A stretch of DNA of 64,000 bases from CAZMNY01 sp964567745 (GCA_964567745.1 CAZMNY010000015.1:96012-160011), one strand, 5' to 3'. Positions 55,668 through 64,000 are shown, numbered from the stretch's first letter. Numbers and translations: made by a program. The notes: a model not told the origin generated them from the letters alone.

Positions 55668-57371
55668 TTACTTGTCGACAGGTATCTGCAGCACGGCTCG
55701 GTAGATGCGATCTTGCTGCTCGTATAGAACGTTCCAAGTGCCGCCCAAGAGAAACGGATTCGACAGCGTTTCCGCTTTTGTCGATGCTCGAAAATTGACC
55801 GCTGGTCCTCGCGTCCACCGCTTTAAGTCTTCAGAGAACCAGTAGCTTCGTCTGCTCAGATCCAATGGTTGAGATATCGCCACAAAACGACCATTGCTTT
55901 TCGCCACGGCAAGCGACGCGATTTCTTCGCTCGTCGAAATGGCCGCCGGCGATTGCAGACGCGCCCATTGAACCAGGTCGGTGCTTACGGCCACGCCGAG
56001 GCCTTGCTGCGAGTAACGGCGCTTCATGCCGCGAAACAGCAAATGAAATCGGCCGTCTACCTCAAAGATTGGCGCGGGGTGGGTCGACAACACGTGGTCC
56101 CATTCATCGGAACGACTCTTCAAAACTGGATTCTCGAGACTCTTTGTCCAGGTCCCGGAGAGTTTGCTCGCTGTCGCCAATCCTATTTGTTTTGTTTGGC
56201 TGTTGAGTCCGGAATAGAACAGGTAATATCGCCCATTTCGCTTAATCACGCCTGCCGGCAACTTGGCGACGATGTGATCCCATGCTCCCTCGTCGCCGGT
56301 TGAGAGAATGGGGTTATTCGTCTGCTTCCGCCATGTGACGCCGTCATCGGAAGTGGCGATACCGATGGCCTCACGACCACCACTTCTGAAGGGCTTGTCT
56401 TGTGCTTCGTAAAAGCAATAGAGCCGGTTATCTTCGACGTAGATGTACGGGTTGTCGACTGCCAGGTGATCCCATGCTCCCGTGGCGCCGCGGTCGATCA
56501 CTGGCTTTCCCCATGGAGTCTCAATCCATACGCCGCGTGGATCGAGCGGCGGTCCGTCGGACGTCTCCGTTTCGGTCTTACGCCAAACGTCACGGCAATC
56601 GAGTGGATAGTCCGTCAACATACCGTCGATGCCCGCTGCCGAGGCGAGTCTCCACGATTCCGCTCTGCGACGCGACTTGCCAGCCCCTGCGTAGTTGAAC
56701 AGTACCTTCTTGCCGCGTTTGTGCAGTCGCTCAACTTCACCGGGCACGGGAACGGCCGTCAGCAGGAAGCAATCGAGTAGCCCCTCGTGCAGTCGCGCAT
56801 CGATTTCCTTCCTCGGCACATTCTGACCGATTTGAAATGCAGGATTAAGTTCCTTGAGTCGGCGACTCACATCGTCGTTTTGATCGAAAGCGAACGACTC
56901 GTCCAACAACTCGTACTTCGCCACCAGCGCGACCAATTGCGCCTCGCCATCGCGCGATACGTCTTTAATGTTGATCGCGATAATGGTTGGTCCGCGACGG
57001 CGGCGATTTACCATCGCCAGCGTTTCTTCCAGTGTCGGAACTCGCACGCCTTCAAAGGCCTCGTCGAACCAACTCCCCGCGTCCAGCCGTTTGAGTTGTT
57101 CAAGCGTTAAGTTACGGACTGACGTCGATGGGCCGTCGGTCGTCCTCATCACGTTGTCATCGTGAATGACAACAAGGTGCCCGTCTTTTGTCGTGCGAAT
57201 GTCTAGTTCAAAACCGATACGCAACTCGACACAGGCGGCAAACGCAGGCAGCGTATTCTCCGGAGCATGCCGTAGCAGCCCGCGGTGCGCAATCGGGATT
57301 GGCTGGTCCGCAGGCAAGACACCCACGAACTGAAAGAAGATGGCAAACGAAAGGATCAGCCGTCGTGTCAT
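55668..57371 (-). CDS. Secreted GDPD - glycosidase beta-propeller fusion
   Basis: 567 residues from the ATG at 57371 (signal peptide LILSFAIFFQFVGVLPA at 5-21). First domain (about 25-270) is a glycerophosphodiester phosphodiesterase: H29-R30 in IAHRGLLRHAPENTLPAF, E54 and D56 in GFELDIRTTKDGHLVVIHDD with H70. Second domain (about 280-560) is a five-bladed-propeller glycosidase-like module with recurring blades (SDDGVTWRKQTNNPILST; GTWTKSLENPVLKS; DEWDHVLSTHPAPIFEVDG). The fusion suggests action on a glycerophosphoryl or phospho-linked glycan outside the cell; the second domain's substrate is unknown. Confidence 0.88.
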   Translation of the reverse strand: MTRRLILSFAIFFQFVGVLPADQPIPIAHRGLLRHAPENTLPAFAACVELRIGFELDIRTTKDGHLVVIHDDNVMRTTDGPSTSVRNLTLEQLKRLDAGSWFDEAFEGVRVPTLEETLAMVNRRRRGPTIIAINIKDVSRDGEAQLVALVAKYELLDESFAFDQNDDVSRRLKELNPAFQIGQNVPRKEIDARLHEGLLDCFLLTAVPVPGEVERLHKRGKKVLFNYAGAGKSRRRAESWRLASAAGIDGMLTDYPLDCRDVWRKTETETSDGPPLDPRGVWIETPWGKPVIDRGATGAWDHLAVDNPYIYVEDNRLYCFYEAQDKPFRSGGREAIGIATSDDGVTWRKQTNNPILSTGDEGAWDHIVAKLPAGVIKRNGRYYLFYSGLNSQTKQIGLATASKLSGTWTKSLENPVLKSRSDEWDHVLSTHPAPIFEVDGRFHLLFRGMKRRYSQQGLGVAVSTDLVQWARLQSPAAISTSEEIASLAVAKSNGRFVAISQPLDLSRRSYWFSEDLKRWTRGPAVNFRASTKAETLSNPFLLGGTWNVLYEQQDRIYRAVLQIPVDK

Positions 57372-57535
57372 GGATCTAAACCGATGCGTCACAGTTCTTG
57401 CAGCGGCCACTTTGAGAAGCCGGCACCTGGGGGTCGTTGGACGACGTCATAGAATCGCCGAATCGAGCTCATCGTAATACGAACTGTGGGCGGTCGCCAT
57501 GCTCGACCTGTTTCGCCGAGCTCAGGCACCGCGGC

Positions 57536-58171
57536 TTAGTACAGCCGGTCTCTGTATGACTCTTCGATTTGCTCGCGAAGCGACCCAACTTCCAATCCTT
57601 CGATCTTAACCTGATCCACCAGTACTTTGGCGAAATCAAACTCCGGCGAAGAGGAATTTTCGGAGGACCACTCCCAAAGCTTCGAGCGGATCAGGGCTTT
57701 TGCGCACTGGAAGAAACACTCGTCCACTGCCACGCCGATCCCGATCAGCGGTTGCGTTCCATCCTTCGATAGATTGGCCAAGACGTCGTCGTCCCGGATG
57801 ACGCAGGCGCGACCATTGACGCGCAAGGTCTCACGAAGCCCCGGTGTCATGAAGAGCAAACCGACTCGGCCAGTCTGAACGATATTTCGCAGGCTATCGA
57901 CTCGACGATTGCCTTTCCGTTCTGGGATGACGAGTGTTGTTGAGTCGAGCACAGTGGCCACGTTCGGCAAATCACCACGAGGCGATACATCGCATCGTCC
58001 GTCGCTGCCAGTCGTGCCCAGTAGCATGAACGGGGCGGCCGCAATGAACTCGGTCATGTACGAATCGAGTTGCGACAACTGTTTCTTCAATCCAGACTCA
58101 CTTGGGGAGCCGAGCAATTCTGTGAGCTCGTCTGGTGAAGTCACGACTCTCTGAAATTGTCTGATGCTCAC
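57536..58171 (-). CDS. Pyridoxamine-5'-phosphate oxidase family (FMN-binding split barrel)
   Basis: 211 residues. PPOX/FMN-binding barrel: FIAAAPFMLLGTTGSDGRCD, VSPRGDLPNVATVLDSTTLV, IPERKGNRRVDSLRNI, and VGLLFMTPGLRETLRVNGRA. This arrangement is seen in FMN-dependent oxidoreductases with broad or unknown substrates. AGGA lies upstream of the ATG. It is unrelated in sequence to its M14 neighbour. Confidence 0.87.
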   Translation of the reverse strand: MSIRQFQRVVTSPDELTELLGSPSESGLKKQLSQLDSYMTEFIAAAPFMLLGTTGSDGRCDVSPRGDLPNVATVLDSTTLVIPERKGNRRVDSLRNIVQTGRVGLLFMTPGLRETLRVNGRACVIRDDDVLANLSKDGTQPLIGIGVAVDECFFQCAKALIRSKLWEWSSENSSSPEFDFAKVLVDQVKIEGLEVGSLREQIEESYRDRLY

Positions 58172-58228
58172 GTCCTGCCATTCATGTCCGGGTTCAATGA
58201 ACTGAGACGACTTTATGCTCCACCGCCG

Positions 58229-59467
58229 TTATTGAGTCGGCACAGAGGCCGATTCACGAAAGTGGGTGTTGGCCCAGGCTTCTAGAATCGTCTTTCCATA
58301 CTTGCGACAGCTTGTCGGGTCGGTCGCCTTTCCCGGCGGCGCGAAAGGGATCTCCAACGTCGCCGCCATGATCGCGCCTTTCTTGAACCCGAAGTAATTG
58401 GAGTTCATTGGAGCCGGTGTCTTGGTTGGCCTCAGCCAAACATAAGGACCGACGGGTGCCGTCTTCGGGAGTCCTTTCTTGATCCACCTCGAGAGCTCGG
58501 AGACGTTTTCAAAGTTGTATTTGGGGTGCTCTTTCGGGCCAACGAAATACACGACTTGATGGTCGTTCATGACTAGCGTTGGACAGTGAAAATCGAGTGC
58601 GAAGCGAAAGTGCTTCTGTTTGTCCAAGCTCTTGATCGCTTGGATTTCCGGGTAGATGCTCTTTTCGCCATAGTCACGGTTGTGATCATGGGGTCTGCGA
58701 TTCTTCCCTTGATCTCCCTCTTCAACCCCGTCCTTGTCGACAAACGGAACCGCGTAGAGATCGTATCTCTCTCGGAATGATTTTGCACTCGGACTCTCCG
58801 ACATCGCCTCCTGCAAAAAACCTTCGAGAACGTAGCTCGCTATCGTCTCAGCTGCGTGATGCCGTCCAGTCACGAGCATCGCTTTCGTATCGGGGCCGCG
58901 CGATCCGATTTGAAGCAGTTCGACCTTGCGGCCGTTGCGGCTTGTCGCCAAAACTCGCGTCTTGAGGTGCGGATTCGAGCGATTCTTCTCGACGAATGTG
59001 TCGAGGTTGCTTTGCACATAGGGAATCGTTACCGCGAAACGAACTCGTTGCTTCGCCTTCGTGAAGTTGAAGACAAACGAATCGCCTTCAACTTGGCGAG
59101 TGCCCATCCACTTCCAGGTCTCGCCATGATCGAAACTGATCGCCGGGCCTTGATTCCCGATGGCGCCGTTCTTGAATCCCGCGACTTTCTCAGGAAACCG
59201 AAAGCGAACTTTGCCTGGTCTGGTCGATGTCGCCTCAAAGTACCAATAGAACCACGGTCTGCCCCCACGTAGATCGGGCTCCAGGTTCACCGTGTCGCCA
59301 GCATGAGACGCTACTCTCGCATTGCCGCCAGGGAAAGCCGTGCTGATGACGACTCTGTTCTCCGAGTCGGATGCGCCGACACGATTTGGAGCCGCCAATG
59401 CTATCGCGACAATCATGGCGGAGAACATCACCCGACGAATACGCATCTCCGACTGGGCCAGCGTCAT
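58229..59467 (-). CDS. Secreted M14-family zinc carboxypeptidase-like protein
   Basis: 412 residues, signal peptide at about 12-26 (SAMIVAIALAAPNRVGAS). N-terminal beta domain, then a carboxypeptidase-A-type domain: zinc ligands HxxE in VTGRHHAAETIASYV, a third His in FALDFHCPT, and the late catalytic Glu region MAATLEIPFAPPG. The ATG at 59467 has GAGGA upstream; 59446 is an alternative. M14 enzymes of this type remove C-terminal residues or process cell-wall peptides; the specificity is unknown. Confidence 0.88.
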   Translation of the reverse strand: MTLAQSEMRIRRVMFSAMIVAIALAAPNRVGASDSENRVVISTAFPGGNARVASHAGDTVNLEPDLRGGRPWFYWYFEATSTRPGKVRFRFPEKVAGFKNGAIGNQGPAISFDHGETWKWMGTRQVEGDSFVFNFTKAKQRVRFAVTIPYVQSNLDTFVEKNRSNPHLKTRVLATSRNGRKVELLQIGSRGPDTKAMLVTGRHHAAETIASYVLEGFLQEAMSESPSAKSFRERYDLYAVPFVDKDGVEEGDQGKNRRPHDHNRDYGEKSIYPEIQAIKSLDKQKHFRFALDFHCPTLVMNDHQVVYFVGPKEHPKYNFENVSELSRWIKKGLPKTAPVGPYVWLRPTKTPAPMNSNYFGFKKGAIMAATLEIPFAPPGKATDPTSCRKYGKTILEAWANTHFRESASVPTQ

Positions 59468-59600
59468 CCGAGTCCTCGTTTCGCCTGCTCTTTTAACATC
59501 ATTGCATCCCTAAACCGGCACCTACGCGCTGACCAAGACTCTCTTCTCGCGAGCCGATGGGGTTCATTGGATGCCCTAACGCGCAGCTTCGCAAGGTGCT

Positions 59601-60329
59601 CTAACGACTCCGTTGCGAGCGGCGTCGGCGCCACTGTGATTTGCCGATGCCATGCGTCTTGCCATCACCATCTTTCGGCGTAGCTCCGAGGATGATGTCA
59701 AAATTCACTTCCAACTCGCCGATGTTCGATCCCTTGAGCGGTTTGAAGTCGCACAGAACCGTGTCGCGAACTTTACTGTCGATGCGCTGAAGAATCCCGT
59801 CACGTACGTTTTCCGAGTGTCCCTTGATGTAGAACTGAGTTGTGAGGATTCGCGTGCCGCCCTTGCTGACGCCAACGTGAATGTGAGGCGTGCGGCCGGG
59901 ATACGGAACGGGCTTAATCGTGCGGAAATAATAGTTCCCCTTCGAGTCCGTCAGAAACCGTCCGTAGCCTTGAAAGTTCTTGTCTTGTTTCGCGCGGTTC
60001 GTCGTGTCGTCTGTGTGAATGTAAACGGCGCTGTTATCGACTTGCCAGATTTCTACGAACGCGTTGCGGACCGGATTTCCTTTGAGGTCCATAACTCGAC
60101 CCGACAGGTGGGTGATTTCGCCGACGCCGGGCGTGATCCTATCGTTGATTACGAGCAAATCGTTGTCGGTATCCAGCGGCATTTTGTTTGGATAGAACGG
60201 CCCTTCGGTTTGGGCTGGAGTCTGAATCATTTCGGCGAAGACGCCTGGCGTCGTAAAAGCGGCTGTCCCCAGAGCGATGCCGCCTTGAAGAATCTCTCGC
60301 CGTCCAAACAACCGTTGTGCCTTGTTCAT
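59601..60329 (-). CDS. Intradiol ring-cleavage dioxygenase-like protein
   Basis: 242 residues from the ATG at 60329, which has GGAG upstream. Twin-arginine-like signal GRREILQGGIALGTAAFTTP at about 9-28. The dioxygenase motif TEGPFYPNKMP is at 41-51; a probable Tyr ligand is in VYIHTD, and later VEIWQVDNSAVY, GRFLTDSKGNYYFRTIKPVP and YPGRTPHIHVGVSKGG give the Fe(III) Tyr/His set. Related to protocatechuate 3,4-dioxygenase. An exported member acting on an aromatic or unknown catechol is inferred. The C-terminus ends in an Arg-rich run. Confidence 0.85.
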   Translation of the reverse strand: MNKAQRLFGRREILQGGIALGTAAFTTPGVFAEMIQTPAQTEGPFYPNKMPLDTDNDLLVINDRITPGVGEITHLSGRVMDLKGNPVRNAFVEIWQVDNSAVYIHTDDTTNRAKQDKNFQGYGRFLTDSKGNYYFRTIKPVPYPGRTPHIHVGVSKGGTRILTTQFYIKGHSENVRDGILQRIDSKVRDTVLCDFKPLKGSNIGELEVNFDIILGATPKDGDGKTHGIGKSQWRRRRSQRSR

Positions 60330-60429
60330 CGCGTCTCCAATCGAAATTGTATGAATGAAACATTCTGCTTGAGTGTCTGACGTCCTCAAGCCGAGTTGCT
60401 ATGGCTTCGGCACTCGCGAACTATCTCCC

Positions 60430-60699
60430 TTAACGTCTTTCGTGTGGATTAGTTTCGCCTATATTCGCCAAGCCGTTTGGTAAATCATAACCGCGGCTCG
60501 CGTCTTGCTTGATCTTGTCAGCGAGTATGCGCAAAGATTCTTGAGAGTTCCGATATTCACTAAATGGGCCCAGAGATCCAGTTTCTTGCCGACCTTTTTT
60601 CGGGCCTAAGGTTTTTTGTTCACTTTGTCTTATCGTGTTGATCCAGTCAAAATCTTTGGGTCCCTCGTCTTCTGGAGTGGCTGAACATGATCGACACAT
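60430..60699 (-). CDS. Possible small hypothetical protein
   Basis: 89 residues from the ATG at 60699: MCRSCSATPEDEGPKDFDWI, then QKTLGPKKGRQETGSLGPFS, ending NETNPHERR-like. Hydrophilic, no family. The open frame continues upstream through both tRNA genes, where the translation is certainly meaningless, so only the part after 60699 could be real. Kept at low confidence because composition is protein-like and nothing else explains this stretch. Confidence 0.3.
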   Translation of the reverse strand: MCRSCSATPEDEGPKDFDWINTIRQSEQKTLGPKKGRQETGSLGPFSEYRNSQESLRILADKIKQDASRGYDLPNGLANIGETNPHERR

Positions 60700-60786
60700 C
60701 CCGGGATGGCGCCGCCTGAAAACCCGTTGGGGCCAATGAGAAACAGCCCGCCGCACTTGAGTGCAACGAGCTGTGTTGATTGCGAA

Positions 60787-60861
60787 TTGGCGCGGCGGGA
60801 TTTGAACCCGCAGTCTGCGCCTTATAAGGACGCCGCTCTCACCGGGTTGAGCTACGCGCCA
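60787..60861 (-). tRNA. tRNA-Ile(UAU)
   Basis: Folds with acceptor TGGCGCG/CGCGCCA, D arm GCTC..GAGC, anticodon stem GCGTC/GGCGC with loop CTTATAA (anticodon UAU, reading AUA), and T arm GCGGG-TTCAAAT-CCCGC. Discriminator A. CCA is not encoded. Most bacteria read AUA with a CAU anticodon modified by TilS, so an encoded UAU is noteworthy. Confidence 0.85.
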
Positions 60862-60873
60862 GTGGTTTGAGAG

Positions 60874-60945
60874 TGAGGTCGGTAGGATTTGAACCCACAC
60901 CTCGCGGGGTAAAAGCCCGCTGTGCTGCCGTTACACCACGACCCC
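60874..60945 (-). tRNA. tRNA-Lys(UUU)
   Basis: Acceptor GGGGTCG/CGACCTC, D arm GTGT-AACGGCA-GCAC, anticodon stem GCGGG/CCCGC with loop CTTTTAC (anticodon UUU) and T arm GTGGG-TTCAAAT-CCTAC. The D arm GTGGTGTAACGGCAGCAC looks more like a Gln/Glu tRNA than a typical Lys one; identity is taken from the anticodon. It lies 12 bases from the Ile tRNA. Confidence 0.8.
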
Positions 60946-61218
60946 AAAGATGGTCTTGGCGTATACGTTTCAATCGTTGTCTCGATCGATGCATGAGATG
61001 GTCCTTTGTTCTGGTTGAACATACAGACTCGCGCGAGCATCATAAGGTTCGCGCAGCAAGACGCCGGACGGCAGAGCCAGGACGGGACCTAGTCAGGGCC
61101 GCCAGGCAAACGCTTCGGGCTCAGTTCAATCGATTGACCGTTGATTCAGACTTTGAGCCGACTGGCGGACGGTGAGCTTATCATCGTCAACTCGGTTGCC
61201 AACTTGCTCGGCCCGTTG

Positions 61219-61700
61219 TCAGGCACCGGATTTAAGCAACAACAACAGCAACTGCTCATCCATGGCGGCGTCCTCCTCTGCGGTCAATACATTAGCCGCC
61301 ATCCGAAACAGAATGTTGTTCTCTTTGAATATGTGTTGACGCAGCAAGGGGATAAAAGCCTTTGCGGCATCGGAGAACTCCGCGGCATCGAGCGATTCCC
61401 CATCCGCGGCTTCTCGCATACGTCGCACAGACTCGCGTCCCACATCATGCCCGTGCAGCATCACTCCGATCGGACCGCCCTCTCCCGGGATCCCGCGTTC
61501 CTTGAGAAGTGGAAAAAACAGATCCTCTTCTTTCGCGTGATGACACTTGTCAGCAAACTGCGAGAAAACTCGGGCACCCACGAAGGAAATTCGGTCGGGA
61601 CGGCCTGACCAGCGTCGATTCGAACCGTCGCGATTTCCAGGACTTTGAGTGCTCGCTCGATTACGTCGTGCTCCGCAACCAAACGCTCAACAGATTTCAC
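61219..61700 (-). pseudogene. Hemerythrin-like HHE protein, frameshifted
   Basis: A hemerythrin cation-binding domain read in two frames. The N-terminus from the ATG at 61700 gives MKSVERLVAEHDVIERALKV and continues to AVPTEFP; the other frame resumes with VGARVFSQFADKCHHAKEED and runs to the stop at 61219. Iron-binding His residues are present on both sides (AEHDVIE, CHHAKEED, VMLHGHDVG, RQHIFKENNIL). The frameshift is at about 61582-61590, in a run where one T seems missing. If it is an assembly error the intact protein is about 160 residues. Confidence 0.8.
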
Positions 61701-61854
61701 GAATTTCGCTCCCTTGTGAACAGTTAAAAACCGTGCAAGCGAGATGCATCGTCCTTGTTCCAGCGTGAAATCGCGTGCCGTTTCGCTGGATTTTCAGATG
61801 GCTTGCGCCGCAAAATTGCGTGCCGCCATCGACAGGTTGTATGGGCCGAGCCGG

Positions 61855-63411
61855 CTATTCGCTTGCGGGCAGCGTGACGCCTTTCGGCAGGAATTGGATC
61901 TCACGGTCGTTGTCGACCTTAGCGCCGGGCGTGCAACGTCCGTTCGCGATTTGATCGTTGAGCAAGCTGAGCAATGCGGCAACTTTTTCCGGGTGTTTCG
62001 CCACGAGATTGGTCCGTTCAGCCGGGTCGTCATCCAAGTTGAAAAGCTGAGTCGCGGGCAGGCCTTGCTTCAGGGCGGCGGCGTCTCTTGGCGCGCTCCA
62101 GCCACCGCTGCCGGCGGCGAGGCATAGCTTCCAGGAGCCGCGCCGGATTGCAAACTTGCCTTGGATCGAATGGCTGATCAAGGTCTCGCGGCCACTCGTT
62201 TCGGCACCTTTGAACACGGGCAGCAGACTAAATCCGTCCTCGCCGCCGAGCGACTTGCGCGGCTGCTCGGTCAGCTCTTCCAGCGTCGAATAGATATCGG
62301 TCAAGCAAGCCAAAGCGTGGGTCTTGCGACCACCCTTAATGTGTCCAGGCCAACGAGCGATAAAGGCGACTCGGTGTCCGCCTTCGTAAATGTCCGCTTT
62401 GTGTCCGCGAAAACCGCCGCTCGGGTCGTGCCCTTTTTCCTTAAGCAACGGGAAGTTGGCTTCGGGAGAGCAACCGTTGTCGCTGGTGAAAATAACCAAT
62501 GTGTTGTCGTCTAGTTCCGTCTCTGAGAGCGTGTCAAGAATCTGACCCATGTGATGATCGACTTGCATGACGAAGTCAGCATAGGGGTTGAGCTTGCTGG
62601 CGCCTTTGAATGGCGGAACCGGTACGATGGGCGTGTGCGGAGCGGGTAATGCCAAATACAGAAAGAACGGTTTGCCGCTCTTCGCATCCGCGGCTCGACT
62701 CTTGATGTGGTCGATCGACTTGTCGAACAGATGGGGAAGCACTTTCTCGATGTGGAAGTCGGAACCGATCGGTCCTTTGCGATACCAACCGTATCGGTCT
62801 TGCTGCTTCGTCACACCCTCTTCTCGATCAGGCTGAGCAGTAACGCGGCCGGTATCGACCCACACGTAGGGCGGCATATCGAGCGATCCGCAGTGGGCGT
62901 AATAGCGATCGAAACCGTTGATGTTTGGGCCGTTCTTGACCGGCTTAGTGAAGTCAATCTTGTTCTTCTTCTTGTGCCAATCCCAACCCAGGTGCCATTT
63001 CCCGATCATCGCGGTGTGGTATCCGGCGCCTCGCATAAGGTGTCCCAGAGTGGGTCGTTTGGCGGGAATGAGATGATCGCTGCGGCCGCTCAGAACTCCT
63101 CGAGCGAGTCGACTTCGCCAATTGTAGCGCCCCGTGAGAAGACCGTATCGAGTTGGCGTGCACACGGAACTCGGTGTGTGGGCGTCGAGAAAAGTGAGTC
63201 CTTCGTTCGCCATCTGCTGCAGGCGTCGCGTCTTGATCTTGCAATCCAGATTCGTCGGCGAAACGTCGCCAATCCCCAAATCGTCAGCCATAACCACAAT
63301 CACGTTGGGACGATCCGCGGCCAATGCTGCAAGTGGAGACGAGCAAAGCGCAACGAGAAAAAAAGCAGAGAGAATCGGCATGCGATACCGAGGCAAATTA
63401 CAGGCGGTCAT
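61855..63411 (-). CDS. Secreted sulfatase (type I), second copy
   Basis: 518 residues from the ATG at 63411, which has GGAG about six bases upstream (63414 is equally close). Signal peptide ILSAFFLVALCSSPLAALAA at 13-32. Metal-binding VVMADDLGIGDV, the formylglycine motif CTPTR (C84), GKWHLGWDWH, FTSDNGCSPEANF and the C-terminal LFNLDDDPAERTNL. Not closely alike to the sulfatase at 38171 beyond shared motifs, so it probably acts on a different sulfated substrate. No anaerobic or FGE maturation gene is adjacent. Confidence 0.94.
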   Translation of the reverse strand: MTACNLPRYRMPILSAFFLVALCSSPLAALAADRPNVIVVMADDLGIGDVSPTNLDCKIKTRRLQQMANEGLTFLDAHTPSSVCTPTRYGLLTGRYNWRSRLARGVLSGRSDHLIPAKRPTLGHLMRGAGYHTAMIGKWHLGWDWHKKKNKIDFTKPVKNGPNINGFDRYYAHCGSLDMPPYVWVDTGRVTAQPDREEGVTKQQDRYGWYRKGPIGSDFHIEKVLPHLFDKSIDHIKSRAADAKSGKPFFLYLALPAPHTPIVPVPPFKGASKLNPYADFVMQVDHHMGQILDTLSETELDDNTLVIFTSDNGCSPEANFPLLKEKGHDPSGGFRGHKADIYEGGHRVAFIARWPGHIKGGRKTHALACLTDIYSTLEELTEQPRKSLGGEDGFSLLPVFKGAETSGRETLISHSIQGKFAIRRGSWKLCLAAGSGGWSAPRDAAALKQGLPATQLFNLDDDPAERTNLVAKHPEKVAALLSLLNDQIANGRCTPGAKVDNDREIQFLPKGVTLPASE

Positions 63412-63540
63412 CATTATCTCCAGCGTGTCATCTCTTGTTGCGGAACAATCGCAGCTCGTCACGTGCGTGATCACTCACATCATAACTCAACTCGAATCAC
63501 ATTTCTTCCCGTCGATTCGCGTCGTGCGCCACCTGAAACT

Positions 63541-63762
63541 CTTAAGTCCGAATGCCTCGAGCGGATGATCTTCTTTTGCGAGCGGTCGCTGCGAAATGCT
63601 GTGCAAGAATACTTGGCGCATTATCATGGCGAACGCAACCATCAGGGACTAGGAAACCAGCTCATCCAGATTGATGAGAACGTTGGTCGCGACGACGGTG
63701 AGCTTAAGTGCCGCGAGCGTCTCGGTGAACTACTCCGCTACTATCACCGCCAAGCGGCTTAG
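63541..63762 (+). pseudogene. Transposase/integrase remnant (C-terminal fragment)
   Basis: About 74 codons matching the end of a DDE-type integrase-core transposase: LKSECLERMIFFCERSLRNA and LAHYHGERNHQGLGNQLI (the terminal YH.ERNHQGL motif), finishing CRERLGELLRYYHRQAA before TAG. The upstream catalytic Asp regions are missing; the sequence just before it is the sulfatase gene's 5' flank. A decayed IS481/IS3-type relic. Confidence 0.8.
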
Positions 63763-64000
63763 TTAGTTCGCCGTGAATCAGTCGACTCGTCTGCGGTCGG
63801 TATACGCGCCGACCGCGGAAATCATGGCATTGCATACACAGAAATTCGCGCGACCCGAAATCTCAGCTCAAATCAGCGTTGTTCGGAGCCGTCAAAAACC
63901 AAGTTTCCAAATCGCGAAGAGTCGTTTCAGTTTCTTGACCCTACGGGTGCGCCGCGGTTGGCGGAGTGCGTGGAGCCAAGCAGCCTGACCAAGGGGAATT
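63763..64000. other. Right-edge intergenic sequence
   Basis: About 238 bases after the transposase relic. A short frame (63773-63988) has no recognisable content. I see nothing assignable before the window ends. Confidence 0.4.

Noticed and set aside
60700..60900. Upstream part of a minus-strand frame across the tRNA genes
   Set aside because: The translation passes through both tRNAs (for example VAQPGESGVLIRRR), a well-known artefact. Only the part after 60699 was kept, at low confidence.
62707..63540. Long plus-strand frame ahead of the transposase relic
   Set aside because: It runs antisense through the sulfatase; only its last 74 codons match a transposase.
1..64000. CRISPR arrays, phage clusters, restriction or toxin-antitoxin modules
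   Set aside because: Looked for regularly spaced repeats and typical genes; none seen.

Overview
The window looks like chromosomal DNA of a planctomycete, most likely from the Pirellulales side of the phylum. Three things point there: DUF1549/DUF1553 with DUF1501, PSCyt1-type and DUF1592-type cytochrome proteins with DUF1552, and several secreted sulfatases and esterases among ordinary housekeeping genes. I see no prophage, conjugative element, CRISPR array or rRNA. Assignments come from reading motifs; no database search was run.

Layout. 1-5000: a planctomycete cytochrome/DUF1549-DUF1501/WD40 cluster, including a cytochrome-domain gene cut by the left edge. 5000-12800: housekeeping genes (family 4 uracil-DNA glycosylase, der, purE, ald), a large exported TPR protein and a small FHA protein. 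13000-16200: a complete TctC-TctB-TctA tripartite tricarboxylate transporter. 16200-21800: exported hypotheticals, a TIM-barrel isomerase-like protein, a split DNA-ligase-like locus, upp and a sigma-factor-like protein. 21900-28450: a minus-strand catabolic cluster (2,5-dioxovalerate dehydrogenase-like ALDH, FAH-family dehydratase, M19 dipeptidase, sodium:solute symporter with a small partner) that suggests uptake of a sugar acid and its oxidation to 2-oxoglutarate. 28450-36600: sulfite/nitrite reductase, folD and a 1640-residue secreted multidomain redox protein. 36600-46300: frameshifted nitrilase and membrane-protein genes, DinB-like protein, sulfatase, THUMP-like methyltransferase, sialate O-acetylesterase, 2OG dioxygenase, S4 protein and Cys-rich lipoprotein. 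46300-55450: SRAP protein, then a giant secreted protein, a DUF1592 cytochrome protein and DUF1552. 55650-64000: GDPD-glycosidase fusion, PPOX-family protein, M14 peptidase, intradiol dioxygenase, two tRNAs, a frameshifted hemerythrin, a second sulfatase and a transposase remnant.

The most distinctive signal is a 106-bp MITE-like element present twice (44101-44206 and 53966-54071) with 105/106 identity. It has 15-bp inverted termini and TA ends, as expected for an IS630/Tc1-type mobilisation, and both copies sit exactly on the TAG stop codon of a neighbouring gene. The second theme is gene breakage: three genes carry a single short frameshift (nitrilase, membrane protein, hemerythrin) and one ligase-like locus seems to have lost its catalytic middle. 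These are either recent decay or residual indel errors in the assembly. A tRNA-Ile reading AUA with an encoded UAU anticodon, next to a tRNA-Lys with a Gln-like body, is also worth checking.
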